Shown: positions 24,264-32,825 of the stretch, in pieces
Layout: each line of letters begins with the position of its first letter
Numbering within the stretch: the first letter of the stretch is position 1
DNA from: Clostridia bacterium
GTDB taxonomy: Bacteria > Bacillota > Clostridia > Lachnospirales > Lachnospiraceae
Assembly (NCBI GenBank): GCA_910574255.1
Contig: CAJTAK010000007.1
Coordinates: forward strand, 124,001 to 188,000
DNA length: 64,000 bases
Direction of reading: 5' to 3'
The notes under the pieces: model-generated
Seen by the model: only the letters and a program-made list of their open reading frames with translations
What the model was told of the DNA's origin: nothing
Database searches by the model: none
Translations under genes and position numbers: made by a program

Positions 24264-24302
24264 AAAAAAAGAAAGGACGAATTTCCGAATCGCCCTTTCT
24301 TT
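24264..24302 (-). terminator. Terminator after the fliD-fliS-chaperone unit
   Basis: Minus-strand AGAAAGGGCGA and TTCGTCCTTTCT pair (G-U allowed), followed by TTTTTT. It lies just after the chaperone-like gene stop and before the ATPase gene. Confidence 0.85.
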
Positions 24303-24317
24303 CCCCGAAAATAATTA

Positions 24318-24725
24318 TCACGGCTGTTTGTAAAAAGAATCCTTTCCCGCCAGCTTCACGCTTATCATACGATCCAGCGCCACAATCTTTTCCAGGTTTC
24401 TTCTGATATTTTCTCCTATCTCCCCTATCTTCTTTTCCTCAAAGGATGCTTCCAGAGAAGCCTCGCACTTTCCTTCTAGCAGATTAAGAATCTCTGTCCG
24501 TTCCTGCTGGTCGGCACATTCCAGAAGCAGATATATCTTCTCCTTACTCTCGGTAAGACGATCCAATTCCTCCTGACGCATTCCCAAAAGCATCTGGGCT
24601 GCCATTCTGTCGTCCCTTGATAAGGCATCCGCAATCTCTTTTGTCTGGCGAAACACTTCGTCTACTGCCTGATACCGCCTGTGCATCTGTTTTAAAAGTT
24701 CTGTCCACAATTCCTGATCTGCCAT
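24318..24725 (-). CDS. FlgN/FliT-like flagellar export chaperone (putative)
   Basis: A 135-residue, almost entirely alpha-helical, charged protein (MADQELWTELLKQMHRRYQA, then helices with many Glu and Lys, ending DRMISVKLAGKDSFYKQP). Its size, helical makeup and position directly after fliS fit the FliT/FlgN class that holds cap or junction proteins before export, but no diagnostic motif is visible. The frame can start at a TTG overlapping the fliS stop, yet the ATG at 24725 with GAGGGG upstream is better. Likely cotranscribed with fliD and fliS, ending at the terminator 24264-24302. Confidence 0.6.
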   Translation of the reverse strand: MADQELWTELLKQMHRRYQAVDEVFRQTKEIADALSRDDRMAAQMLLGMRQEELDRLTESKEKIYLLLECADQQERTEILNLLEGKCEASLEASFEEKKIGEIGENIRRNLEKIVALDRMISVKLAGKDSFYKQP

Positions 24726-24739
24726 TTTGCTCTGTCCCC

Positions 24740-25111
24740 TCAATTGTTAAGCATTCTGCTTGCTTCCCGGAAAGCTTCCCTCAGCTCCTCTACCAATTCC
24801 TTCAGCTCCTGAATCACCTTGGGATTCCTGCCTGCACTAATCCGTGACAGCTCATAGATAAAGAAATCATACATGATGCTCAATTCTCTGCTAATAGGAT
24901 ATTGTCTGTCTAAAGTCGTCTTTAAATACTGTACAATCTCTCTGGAACGGTTTACGGACTGTTCAAACAGTTCCGCATCCTCTACCTCCAATGCCAGCTC
25001 TGCTCTGGTAAGTCTTTTTACCAGCTCGTCAAAAAGCAAAAGCAACATCTCACTGGCTGTCATGGTATTCACAGACTGGGTCTTATACTGCTGATAACCG
25101 TTTGCATTCAT
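24740..25111 (-). CDS. fliS: Flagellin export chaperone FliS
   Basis: A 123-residue protein with FliS hallmarks: MNANGYQQYKTQSVNTMTAS (conserved YQ.. in the N-terminus), EMLLLLFDELVKRLTRAELAL, and ISRELSIMYDFFIYELSRIS (L..LYDF). FliS binds the C-terminal disordered region of flagellin in the cytoplasm and delivers it to the export gate. It follows fliD by 66 bp. The start is the ATG at 25111; a GTG three bases upstream is also possible. No flagellin gene is present in the window. Confidence 0.93.
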   Translation of the reverse strand: MNANGYQQYKTQSVNTMTASEMLLLLFDELVKRLTRAELALEVEDAELFEQSVNRSREIVQYLKTTLDRQYPISRELSIMYDFFIYELSRISAGRNPKVIQELKELVEELREAFREASRMLNN

Positions 25112-25177
25112 CACTGCTTCACTTCTTATCCTTTCTTTCCTTCTTTCCCAAAGGCAGCTCTTCTATGGATCGCCCCA

Positions 25178-27859
25178 TTAGAATCCCAGTCCGCTTAAAT
25201 AGCTGCTCTGAGAATTCATCTGGGAAATCAGCGTCTCTAACTGTGTAAACTGGCTGATGTATCGGTCCTGCTCGGATTTCAGACGTGTCTTTAGGTTCTC
25301 CAGAATCTTGTCAATATCATCAATCTCAGATTTCAGGGAATTGTTTAGTATGCTGGTCGGCGCTTTCGTGGAACCCGCCTTCTCAATGAGAATACCCTTT
25401 GTTGCTCCTAAAGTATTCACATACTTGTTCATAACACTCTTCATATTTGTGGCAATTCCGTCTGATTTGGTAAACATTTCTCTTACCGCATCCGGATCCT
25501 GTTCTACAGCCGCACGGAACTTGCTCTCATCAAAGGTAAGCTTGCCGTTATCCTGCCAGCTGCTGGATACGGAAATTCCCATTGCCTCCATAGCCTGCTG
25601 ATCCTTGGGAGAAATTACCCACCATAAATCATCAGACAAGCCCCGAAGCTCACTGGAACCAAACAGCATTCCGGCCTTTGCCTTTTCTTCCCAAAGTTTA
25701 ATCTCACTCTCCGACATCTCCTGCTTCTGAGCATCTGTCAGCGGGAAATAGTCGCTGTCCGGACGAGTACTTACCTGAGAGTTCACAAGTTCTATAATCT
25801 CATTATACTCCTTGACCATGTCGGAAATAGCAGCTGCCATCTTGTCTGCATTCACGTTGGTATCGAAGGTCACAGCGTCATTTATATCATTTGTCAGCTT
25901 CTTATCGCCGCTTTCATCTTTTGTATAACCAAATTCTCCCTTTACGGTTACATTCAGACCTTCGATGGAGAAGCTGTTGCTTCCTCTATGAATCTCTACA
26001 ACTTCATCTGAGCCGGCATATTTTACTGCTACAATGGCATCCTGACCTTGCGTAATATCACTGTTTACCGCTTTAGATGGATCCCCAGAATCAATCTCTT
26101 CACCAAAAAGAACAAATGCTCCGCTTCCGGAAAGCTTTATTTCCCCTCCTGCGCCATCCTCTGTGGACTCTACCACGAATTTGTCCGCCATTGACATATA
26201 AGAGATTTTCACTCCTGCATTGGCGTTGTTGATCTTATCCATAATGGAGGAAATCGAATCATTTTCCGTAAAGCTAATTTCCTTTCCATTAATATTCAAG
26301 GAATATTTGCCGTCTGCCGGAACCTTATCATTGTCTGTGGGAGTAATTGCCAGGCCCGAGTTCTTAAGACTTGCATTCAAGTTTAACCGGTTGGATTCCC
26401 CGGACACAATACCCATACCACCCTGACTTGCCATCAGGGAAGTGCTTCCGCCGGTAATGGATAGAATGGAGGTATTATCCGGCTCACCATCAGGTGTGGT
26501 GGTCTTGAAAGTAAGGCTCTTTTCGTTTGTCACGCCATCTGTGGAAATCTCGGCCTTTACTCTGCCTTTTCCGAAGGCTGCGTCCAGGCTCTTCTGCAGC
26601 GCCTCTTCCAGATACGCCAGCTGGTCCCCACGCTCCTGGACCTCTAAAGGCTGGCCATCCTTTCCATTTACAACCTTCCCCTTCTCATCAAGGACATTGC
26701 CGTCTTGATCAACTTTGCCGAATTTTATTGCTTCGCCGCCTTTGATGGAATTGCCGTTTTCATCCTTGATCTCTTTGCCGTTTTCATCTATCAGATTACC
26801 ATTCTTATTAACCCGCTGACCATCCTTATCAAAACGATAGCCATCCTCGTCAATCAGGTATCCCTCTTTATCTACAATTGCTTTTCCGGATGCATACTGA
26901 TAAAACTCGCCTGCCGACGGAAGATCAATCGTCTTGGAAGTTCCGTTGTAGTTGAAGGTCAGGCTCTTCCCGCCCATGCGCTGTGCAAAGGACTGCTGTT
27001 CATAAAGTTTAAGTCCTTTACTCTCCAATGCCTCAGTGCCAAGAGTAACCCCGGATTTTTTATCTTTCTTTGCATCATCCAATGCTGCTTTAAAGCCGAG
27101 GTTTTCCAAAGCAGTGCCGCCAATCAGCTGCACAGTATTGCCTTCTGTCTTGTCACCCTGCTGTAAAGTAAGATTTCCGTTCTCGTCAACACCTGCTTTT
27201 ACAAAATCCGAAAGCTTTCTTTCCTTTGTAGAGCTAGTGGAAAAGGTTACATCCTGCTTCTTTAAAGCCGCATTGATTGCATCCGCAACATCTTGCGCAT
27301 TGTTATACTGGTTTCCGTCTCCATAGGGAAGCGTTATACTATAAGTTGTATCTCCCACCTTAAATGAAAGACTTTTGCCTCCTATCTGACTTACATTCTC
27401 CCAACCGGTACTGATAGCGCCTGTAGACACATTCCGATCGGATACTGTTGACTTCATGGTCATAGTTGTATTCTTTGCCATCTGCATTACACCCAGAATA
27501 CTAAGACCCGCTGCGGCTTTTGAAGATCCGCTCACGCCAATATACTTACTGTTCGCTCCTATTACACTGGTACTGGCCGCACTCCACAGGGAATCGCTGA
27601 ACAGATTGGTGCTGGAGGACATACTTGAAGTATACTTCTCAGCAAAGCCAATCATCTTGTCACTAATCTGCCGATAAGCCTCCTGCTGCCATTCCAGCTT
27701 TGTCTTCGCCTGCTGCTGCTTGTCGATCTTCGACTGTGTTCCCGAAGTCATTCCCGAAATCAATTCATCTCTATCCAAGCCGCTGGCAAGTCCTCCATAA
27801 CCTCTTAAGCTTGAAAGAGAACTGCTTGTAGATGTACTAAGACCACCGATACTAGCCAT
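25178..27859 (-). CDS. fliD: Flagellar filament cap protein FliD, enlarged
   Basis: At 893 residues this is a large FliD. The N-terminal domain has GYGGLASGLDRDELISGMTS; the C-terminal domain has DKMAAAISDMVKEYNEIIEL, WQDNGKLTFDESKFRAAVEQ and VREMFTKSDGIATNMKSV, ending in a coiled coil LKTRLKSEQDRYISQFTQL. Residues about 328-405 hold a run of short repeats with a Gly-x-x-hydrophobic-Asp/Asn pattern (GYLIDED, GYRFDKD, GQRVNKN, GNLIDEN), probably in the outward D2/D3 region. The cap assembles flagellin subunits at the filament tip. The ATG at 27859 has AGGAG 8 nt upstream; the open frame to 27898 is spurious. A consensus sigma-28 promoter precedes it. Confidence 0.93.
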   Translation of the reverse strand: MASIGGLSTSTSSSLSSLRGYGGLASGLDRDELISGMTSGTQSKIDKQQQAKTKLEWQQEAYRQISDKMIGFAEKYTSSMSSSTNLFSDSLWSAASTSVIGANSKYIGVSGSSKAAAGLSILGVMQMAKNTTMTMKSTVSDRNVSTGAISTGWENVSQIGGKSLSFKVGDTTYSITLPYGDGNQYNNAQDVADAINAALKKQDVTFSTSSTKERKLSDFVKAGVDENGNLTLQQGDKTEGNTVQLIGGTALENLGFKAALDDAKKDKKSGVTLGTEALESKGLKLYEQQSFAQRMGGKSLTFNYNGTSKTIDLPSAGEFYQYASGKAIVDKEGYLIDEDGYRFDKDGQRVNKNGNLIDENGKEIKDENGNSIKGGEAIKFGKVDQDGNVLDEKGKVVNGKDGQPLEVQERGDQLAYLEEALQKSLDAAFGKGRVKAEISTDGVTNEKSLTFKTTTPDGEPDNTSILSITGGSTSLMASQGGMGIVSGESNRLNLNASLKNSGLAITPTDNDKVPADGKYSLNINGKEISFTENDSISSIMDKINNANAGVKISYMSMADKFVVESTEDGAGGEIKLSGSGAFVLFGEEIDSGDPSKAVNSDITQGQDAIVAVKYAGSDEVVEIHRGSNSFSIEGLNVTVKGEFGYTKDESGDKKLTNDINDAVTFDTNVNADKMAAAISDMVKEYNEIIELVNSQVSTRPDSDYFPLTDAQKQEMSESEIKLWEEKAKAGMLFGSSELRGLSDDLWWVISPKDQQAMEAMGISVSSSWQDNGKLTFDESKFRAAVEQDPDAVREMFTKSDGIATNMKSVMNKYVNTLGATKGILIEKAGSTKAPTSILNNSLKSEIDDIDKILENLKTRLKSEQDRYISQFTQLETLISQMNSQSSYLSGLGF

Positions 27860-27982
27860 ATTAACCACTCCTTTTATCTCTTTTTTCTCTCTAATCACGT
27901 CACAAAATTGCTCCGAACCTATACTTCTATGCTAAAGCCAGAAGCTGATTTTGACACAATTTCGAAATTACTCTGTACTTAT

Positions 27983-28009
27983 TTATCGGCATATAGTATA
28001 CTTTAGTTA
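27983..28009 (-). promoter_or_regulatory. Sigma-28 promoter of fliD
   Basis: Minus-strand TAAC (28006-28009), 15-nt spacer, GCCGATAA (27983-27990), the exact FliA/SigD -10 consensus. It lies in the divergent gap shared with the parA-like gene, so a plus-strand promoter for that gene would overlap it; TTGACA at 27951-27956 with TGTACT at 27974-27979 (17-nt spacer) is a candidate. Confidence 0.8.
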
Positions 28010-28047
28010 ATACTTAATTGAAATTTTTAGAAACGGAGGAATTCATT

Positions 28048-28839
28048 TTGGCTACAATCATTGCACTTACCAACCAGAAGGGTGGTGTGGGAAAGACCAC
28101 TACTTCAAGTGCTTTGGCAGCCGGACTTACCAGCGAGGGCAAAAAAGTACTTGGCATTGATCTGGATCCCCAGGGCAACTTCGGATTCAGTCTTGGCCTG
28201 GATATCGAGGATTCAAAAACCATTTATGAGGTTTTCAAATATCAGGTTCCCATCGAAGCCGCCATTCAGAATACGGATTACTGTGACCTTATTACATCCA
28301 ATATTCTCTTAAGCGGTGCGGAACTGGAATTTAATGAACCCGGACGGGAGCTGATGTTAAAGCGCCTTCTGATGCCTGTGGAGGATCGATACGATTACAT
28401 TATTATTGACACGCCGCCGGCTCTGAACATTCTGACTGTGAACGCTTACGCCGCCGCCGACTACTTAATCATTCCTATGGTGGCAGAGATCCTGAGCATT
28501 GTGGGTGTTGCTCAGATTAAGGAAACCATCAATTCTGTCCAGCACTCTGTAAATCCCCATCTTCATGTTCTGGGGATTGTGCTGACAAAGTTTAACCGCC
28601 GCACCATCCTTGCCAGAGAGGTAAAGGAGATGGCAGAGAACATTGCTCAGCAAATCAACAGCACTGTATTTGAAACTCCCATCCGTCCAAGCGTAACGGT
28701 GGCTGAAGCGCCGGCCCATGGGGAAAGTATCTATGACTACGCTCCCCGTTCCAATCCGGCTGTTGATTATAAAGCCTTTGTCCGGGAAGTACTATACAAG
28801 ATAAGTCAACAGGAGGTTCTCCATGGCACGCAAAAGTAA
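28048..28839 (+). CDS. ParA/Soj-type ATPase
   Basis: A 263-residue Walker-type ATPase beginning MATIIALTNQKGGVGKTTTS with the deviant Walker A (KGGVGKTT), Walker A' VLGIDLDPQGNFGFSLG and Walker B YDYIIIDTPPALNILTVNAY. This is the chromosomal ParA/Soj class, which binds DNA nonspecifically as ATP dimer and moves cargo. The start is a TTG at 28048 with GGAGG 8 nt upstream; nothing else in the frame has a binding site. There is no ParB with HTH; the next gene, overlapping by 17 bp, encodes a linker plus ComFB domain protein. Being divergent from fliD and away from an origin, it more likely positions a protein complex than chromosome DNA. Confidence 0.88.
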   Translation: MATIIALTNQKGGVGKTTTSSALAAGLTSEGKKVLGIDLDPQGNFGFSLGLDIEDSKTIYEVFKYQVPIEAAIQNTDYCDLITSNILLSGAELEFNEPGRELMLKRLLMPVEDRYDYIIIDTPPALNILTVNAYAAADYLIIPMVAEILSIVGVAQIKETINSVQHSVNPHLHVLGIVLTKFNRRTILAREVKEMAENIAQQINSTVFETPIRPSVTVAEAPAHGESIYDYAPRSNPAVDYKAFVREVLYKISQQEVLHGTQK

Positions 28840-29677
28840 TAAGACCGCACATGTATTAAATCTGCTTTCAGGACAGGATACCGGAGACGAAGCAGAAAAG
28901 GAACCGGAATCTGCTAAGGAGCCGGGAAAAACAGAATCGGCCGAAACAGAGCCGAAAAAAGCGGAGCCTGCTCCTGCAGAAGTTCAGTCTGCTCCCGTCC
29001 ACGAGGTTCCTTCTAATATATCGATCATTGATAACGGTTCCAAAGAGGATGATCCGATTGCCGAACAGATTCGGGATGAGTTACTAAAGGAGCTGGGAGA
29101 AGAACCAAGCCCTTCCGCTTCGGCACCCGTCACGGAGCCAGAGCCGGCAGCATCTGCTGCTGCTACTGCTGCTGAGCCGGAACCGGCATCTGCCATTGCT
29201 TCAGCTGTTGCAGCTCCAGAAGCAACGGATACGCCGGTTTCTGATGCGTCAAAAGCAGCGCCTTCTGTTACTCCGGCTGCCGCACCGCCGAAGCCGGCAG
29301 ATACTCCGGCCTCTGACACAGAAGCTGCCGCATCCCAATCGGCACCGGAAAAACCTGCAGAAGAGATTCTGGAGCTCACACCGGAACCGGAACCACCTGC
29401 AGAGCCGGAACCGGATTATGTCATGCTGAATGTTATGCAGCGAGTGGTTGAGGATAAGATCATCTATTTTATGAAGCAGTTTGAGGTATGCACCTGTGAC
29501 CGGTGCAGAGCAGATACCATCGCTTTGACCCTAAGCGGTCTTCCGTCCAAATACAGGATTGTAGATAAGCATGCAGTAGATCCTCTGGTCAGCTACTACA
29601 CCGGCAGGCTTATCAGTCAGGTTACAGTGGAAGCCCTCAAGGCCTGCACACAGGTAAAAGACAATCCACGCCATTAA
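28823..29677 (+). CDS. ComFB-domain protein with N-terminal motif and long Ala/Pro/Glu linker
   Basis: A 284-residue protein in three parts. Residues 1-20 are basic (MARKSNKTAHVLNLLSGQD) and could be the ParA-contacting peptide. Residues about 22-195 are low-complexity Ala/Pro/Glu/Ser sequence with one short conserved-looking helix (DPIAEQIRDELLKELGEE). Residues about 199-284 are a ComFB domain: MLNVMQRVVEDKIIYFMKQF, the cysteine cluster CTCDRCRADTIALTLSGLP and YRIVDKHAVDPLVSYYTGRL. ComFB proteins in cyanobacteria and Bacillus have been reported to bind cyclic dinucleotides and affect motility. The start overlaps the parA gene and has AGGAGG 6 nt upstream, so the two are coupled. No HTH or membrane segment. 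Confidence 0.85.
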   Translation: MARKSNKTAHVLNLLSGQDTGDEAEKEPESAKEPGKTESAETEPKKAEPAPAEVQSAPVHEVPSNISIIDNGSKEDDPIAEQIRDELLKELGEEPSPSASAPVTEPEPAASAAATAAEPEPASAIASAVAAPEATDTPVSDASKAAPSVTPAAAPPKPADTPASDTEAAASQSAPEKPAEEILELTPEPEPPAEPEPDYVMLNVMQRVVEDKIIYFMKQFEVCTCDRCRADTIALTLSGLPSKYRIVDKHAVDPLVSYYTGRLISQVTVEALKACTQVKDNPRH

Positions 29678-29710
29678 GCAGCAATTACAAACAAAAGTCG
29701 GAGTATTGAT

Positions 29711-30442
29711 ATGGAACGGGAAACACATACTTCTTTTACGGAACAGGAAAGCCTTCCGGAGATACCGCAGCACTTTGCCAGTCAGGCTTTCCAATTTCAG
29801 GAACTGATGATGATGTACAATTGTGCCATCCGTGAAGTCAGAACCAAGCTGGAGGTCTTGAATGATGAGCTGAGCATCCGCCATAAGCGCAATCCCATCA
29901 AGCATATTACCTCCCGTATTAAGCGCCCTCTGAGCATCATTCAGAAGCTGAAGCGATATGAGGCTCCATTTACGGTGGAGGCCGTGGAAGAAAATCTGAA
30001 TGATGTGGCCGGAATCCGGGTGATCTGTTCTTTTATTGACGATATTTATGCTATTGCGGACATGCTTCTCCAGCAAGATGACATACGGCTTATCCGCAAA
30101 AAGGATTATATTCAAAGTCCAAAGCCCAATGGTTATCGCAGCCTGCATCTGATCTTAGAGATTCCGGTCTTTTTCTCTGAGCAGAAAAAGAATATGCGTG
30201 TGGAGGTACAGATCCGTACCATCGCCATGGACTTCTGGGCCAGTGTGGATCATCAGCTTAAGTACAAACAAGATGTGGAGAATCCGGAAATGGTTTCCGC
30301 CGAATTAAAAGAGTGTGCGGACATTATTGCCCAGACGGATGCCCGGATGCTTGCGATTAAGAATCAGATCTATTCCAATGATTCCTTTCACCGCTCTTTG
30401 CAGGACAAGCTGGAGAAATTGGAACTGCCTTTGAATTTGTAG
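29711..30442 (+). CDS. Small alarmone synthetase, RelA/SpoT domain
   Basis: A 243-residue single-domain (p)ppGpp synthetase. Diagnostic motifs are VRTKLEVLNDELSIRHKRNP, IKRPLSIIQKLKRYEAP, DVAGIRVICSFIDDIYAIAD, the substrate loop KPNGYRSLHLIL and the catalytic/binding strand VEVQIRTIAMDFWASVDHQL. It lacks the HD hydrolase, TGS and ACT domains, as in RelQ/YjbM. It starts 33 bp after the ComFB gene with GGAG 7 nt upstream and appears to be the last gene of the parA-comFB unit, which ends at the terminator 30451-30512. This puts alarmone synthesis in the same transcript as a putative second-messenger-binding protein. Confidence 0.93.
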   Translation: MERETHTSFTEQESLPEIPQHFASQAFQFQELMMMYNCAIREVRTKLEVLNDELSIRHKRNPIKHITSRIKRPLSIIQKLKRYEAPFTVEAVEENLNDVAGIRVICSFIDDIYAIADMLLQQDDIRLIRKKDYIQSPKPNGYRSLHLILEIPVFFSEQKKNMRVEVQIRTIAMDFWASVDHQLKYKQDVENPEMVSAELKECADIIAQTDARMLAIKNQIYSNDSFHRSLQDKLEKLELPLNL

Positions 30443-30450
30443 AAGTAAAA

Positions 30451-30512
30451 CATCCCCATAGAAATTCATGAGCCATTGCCTCCTGAAACTTTCTATGGGG
30501 ATATTCTTTTTC
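30451..30512 (+). terminator. Terminator of the parA-comFB-synthetase unit
   Basis: ATCCCCATAGAAA (30452-30464) pairs perfectly with TTTCTATGGGGAT (30490-30502), followed by ATTCTTTTT. The loop is 25 nt. Confidence 0.85.
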
Positions 30513-30559
30513 GGATTTAAATGCAGCTGACTCCTCCCAACATCTATTTACATAAGTAT

Positions 30560-31633
30560 CTACAATTCAATCAATTCTTTTGGTGAACTGGTTAAATTCT
30601 TAACTCCATTCTCTGTAATTACTACCATATCTTCAATACGCACACCGCCAAAATCGGGAATGTAGATTCCCGGCTCTACAGTTTCTATCATGCCGGGCTT
30701 CAGTACACTTTTATCCTTTTGGGACAGAGCCGGCTTTTCATGTATCTCCAAACCCACACTGTGGCCTAAGCCATGGCCGAAATATTGACCATAACCAGCT
30801 TTTTCAATAACTTCTCTTGCCAGTTTATCGCCTTCTGCACCTGTCATTCCGGCTTTTAAAGACCCAAGAGCTGTTTTCTGAGCTTCCAGCACAATTTGGT
30901 ATACCTCTCTCTGTTTCTCACTGGCTTTTCCCAAAACAACGGTTCTTGTCATATCGGAGCAGTAACCTTGATATTTGCATCCAAAATCCAGAGTAATAAA
31001 ATCTCCCTTTTCCAGAACTTTTTCTGAAGGAACCGCATGCGGCATAGCAGAATGATAACCGGATGCCACAATGGTATCAAAGCTTTTTTCCCCGGCGCCG
31101 TGGCTTTTCATATAGTATTCCAGTTTTGCCGCTATTTCAAGCTCTGTAACCCCTGGTTTTATCTGTGTCAGGATATAGGAAAAAGCTTCGTCACCTATTT
31201 GCTCTGCCCTGGCCATTTTTTTAAGCTCTCCTTCATCCTTTACGGCACGCAGAAGAGAAAATCCTTCCTCAATGGGTATCCAGGAGATCTTTTCTGTTTC
31301 TGTTTCATCCTGAAGCTTTTTCACCATCTGCCAGGTCATGGCTCCGTCTTCGAAGCCTAATTGCTTTACTTTATCTTCCTCCAGAAGCTCCTTTAGCAAA
31401 ACTCCATACCCCCGATCATTGCTGATGGTTTGAACCTGACATCCTTTTCCCTCTTCCTGAGCCTGCAGAGTGTAGCGGCTGTCTGTAAGGATTACCTGTT
31501 TCCCGGCGGACAGGTAAAAATAGCTGTCTCTGCCCACAAATCCGCTTAGATAACAAATGTTGGCTGAAGATGCAATAAATACCGCATCCAGTCCCTTCTC
31601 TTTTAATAATTTTCTTGCTTCCTGAATTCTCAT
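30560..31633 (-). CDS. Aminopeptidase P family protein (M24, Xaa-Pro peptidase)
   Basis: A 357-residue two-domain peptidase: an N-terminal creatinase-like domain (ANICYLSGFVGRDSYFYLS) and the pita-bread catalytic domain. All five metal ligands are visible: Asp in ITLDFGCKYQGYCSDM and MTRTVV, His in YFGHGLGHSVGLEIHE, Glu in IETVEPGIYIPDFGG, and Glu in VRIEDMVVITENG. It removes N-terminal residues before proline in peptides, in the cytoplasm. It is convergent with the parA-comFB unit and downstream of the formate channel gene; no clear partner. Length is normal for the family. Confidence 0.93.
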   Translation of the reverse strand: MRIQEARKLLKEKGLDAVFIASSANICYLSGFVGRDSYFYLSAGKQVILTDSRYTLQAQEEGKGCQVQTISNDRGYGVLLKELLEEDKVKQLGFEDGAMTWQMVKKLQDETETEKISWIPIEEGFSLLRAVKDEGELKKMARAEQIGDEAFSYILTQIKPGVTELEIAAKLEYYMKSHGAGEKSFDTIVASGYHSAMPHAVPSEKVLEKGDFITLDFGCKYQGYCSDMTRTVVLGKASEKQREVYQIVLEAQKTALGSLKAGMTGAEGDKLAREVIEKAGYGQYFGHGLGHSVGLEIHEKPALSQKDKSVLKPGMIETVEPGIYIPDFGGVRIEDMVVITENGVKNLTSSPKELIEL

Positions 31634-31766
31634 TTTTCTGTTAACCTTCTTTCTATTCTACTAAAAACTCTATCACTTTTCCTCTTGATAAAGCAACCCC
31701 TTTGAGGCAGGCTTTGACTGCTGCCGAATCAGGAATAGTTGGATTTGTTTTTCAAAATACGAATGC

Positions 31767-31799
31767 AAGGGACTGCCAGTACACCTATGACAGCCCCTT
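31767..31799 (-). terminator. Terminator of the formate/nitrite channel gene
   Basis: Minus-strand AAGGGGCTGTCA and TGGCAGTCCCTT pair with a 9-nt loop, 41 bp after the stop codon at 31840. The following sequence is not very T-rich. Confidence 0.6.
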
Positions 31800-31839
31800 G
31801 ATTATATTGTTCTCTAAAGCCTGCATACTGCCTTTTAAC

Positions 31840-32631
31840 CTATGCCTGCTTCTTAGCCCCTTTCAGGTAAAGGAACCAATATGTAAGTCCCACCAAGCCG
31901 CCGCCGATGATATTGCCGATGGTAACCGGAAGCAGATTATTCACAAGCATGCTTCCCACATTCACACTGGCTTCTCCCACGCCATAAACACCATTGCAGA
32001 AAATACCGGCCATAATATAATACATATTTGCCACACTATGCTCAAAGCCCGCAAGGACAAACACTACAATAGGAAGATACAGCGCCGCAATCTTGCCTCC
32101 TGCTGTCTTTGCCGCAAAGGACATCCACACAGCCAGACACACCATAATATTGCAGAGAATTCCACGGAATATGGCGTCTCCCACGCTGATTCCTACCTTT
32201 GCCGCAGCTACGGACATAATGGTATTCATAAAAGCACCGTCTATAGCTGAAGGTGTATGCCCATATACCAAAAGAAACGCCAGAATCGTGCTTCCCACAA
32301 AGTTTCCGAGATATACGAAAAGCCAATTCTTCAGCACGCCTGTGACAGCAGCCTCTTTCTGCAATAAAGGAATCACCAGAAGGCAGTTCCCCGTAAACAG
32401 CTCACTTCCTGCAAGCAGAACAAGCGCCAATCCCGTGGGGAACAAAAATGCTCCTACAAACTTTCCAAGATTTCCGCCGATAGTCGCCGTTGCAATCTGA
32501 AAACCAATGGCTCCAAATCCAATGAACATGCCTGCCAGAATTCCAAGGACAAACATCTTTGCAATTGGCAGCTCCGTCTTCTTCTTTCCGATTCCCACAT
32601 AATTTTGTGCAATTTCCGCTGGTGTATTCAT
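31840..32631 (-). CDS. Formate/nitrite transporter family channel
   Basis: A 263-residue six-helix membrane protein of the FocA/NirC family. It begins MNTPAEIAQNYVGIGKKKTE, then TM1 with MFVLGILAGMFIGFGAIGF, the broken TM2 with LVLLAGSELFTGNCLLVIPL, the omega loop, TM4-5 with FRGILCNIMVCLAVWMS and GFEHSVANMYYIMAG (the conserved pore His), and TM6 GNIIGGGLVGLTYWFLYL. FocA-type channels move formate, nitrite or hydrosulfide with protons. The conserved cytoplasmic N-terminus and AGGAGG 6 nt upstream fix the start at 32631, not at 32682. No pfl gene is adjacent, so substrate is left open. Confidence 0.93.
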   Translation of the reverse strand: MNTPAEIAQNYVGIGKKKTELPIAKMFVLGILAGMFIGFGAIGFQIATATIGGNLGKFVGAFLFPTGLALVLLAGSELFTGNCLLVIPLLQKEAAVTGVLKNWLFVYLGNFVGSTILAFLLVYGHTPSAIDGAFMNTIMSVAAAKVGISVGDAIFRGILCNIMVCLAVWMSFAAKTAGGKIAALYLPIVVFVLAGFEHSVANMYYIMAGIFCNGVYGVGEASVNVGSMLVNNLLPVTIGNIIGGGLVGLTYWFLYLKGAKKQA

Positions 32632-32825
32632 CTCTAACCTCCTGTTTAAATTCCGCAATCTTTGGACAGTACTCCCAAACACTGCTACTTTACATTCCGC
32701 ATCTTCTCAATCAGTGCTCAGTCAGGCATCCTCATAATCACACACGGATCATCCAGTTCTAACTTGTTAAAACTATAACACTCTTTCCCCGCAAGTACCA
32801 TCATACGTTGTGTAGGAAGATTTTC

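Noticed and set aside
28984..29379. 131-codon Ala/Ser-rich frame on the minus strand
   Set aside because: Mirror of the low-complexity Ala/Pro/Glu linker of the ComFB protein; repeats in one strand keep the opposite frame open.
32718..32804. 28-codon frame (MMVLAGKECYSFNKLELDDP...) upstream of the formate channel gene
   Set aside because: The composition looks protein-like, but there is no Shine-Dalgarno sequence and no homologous pattern I can name; not enough support.
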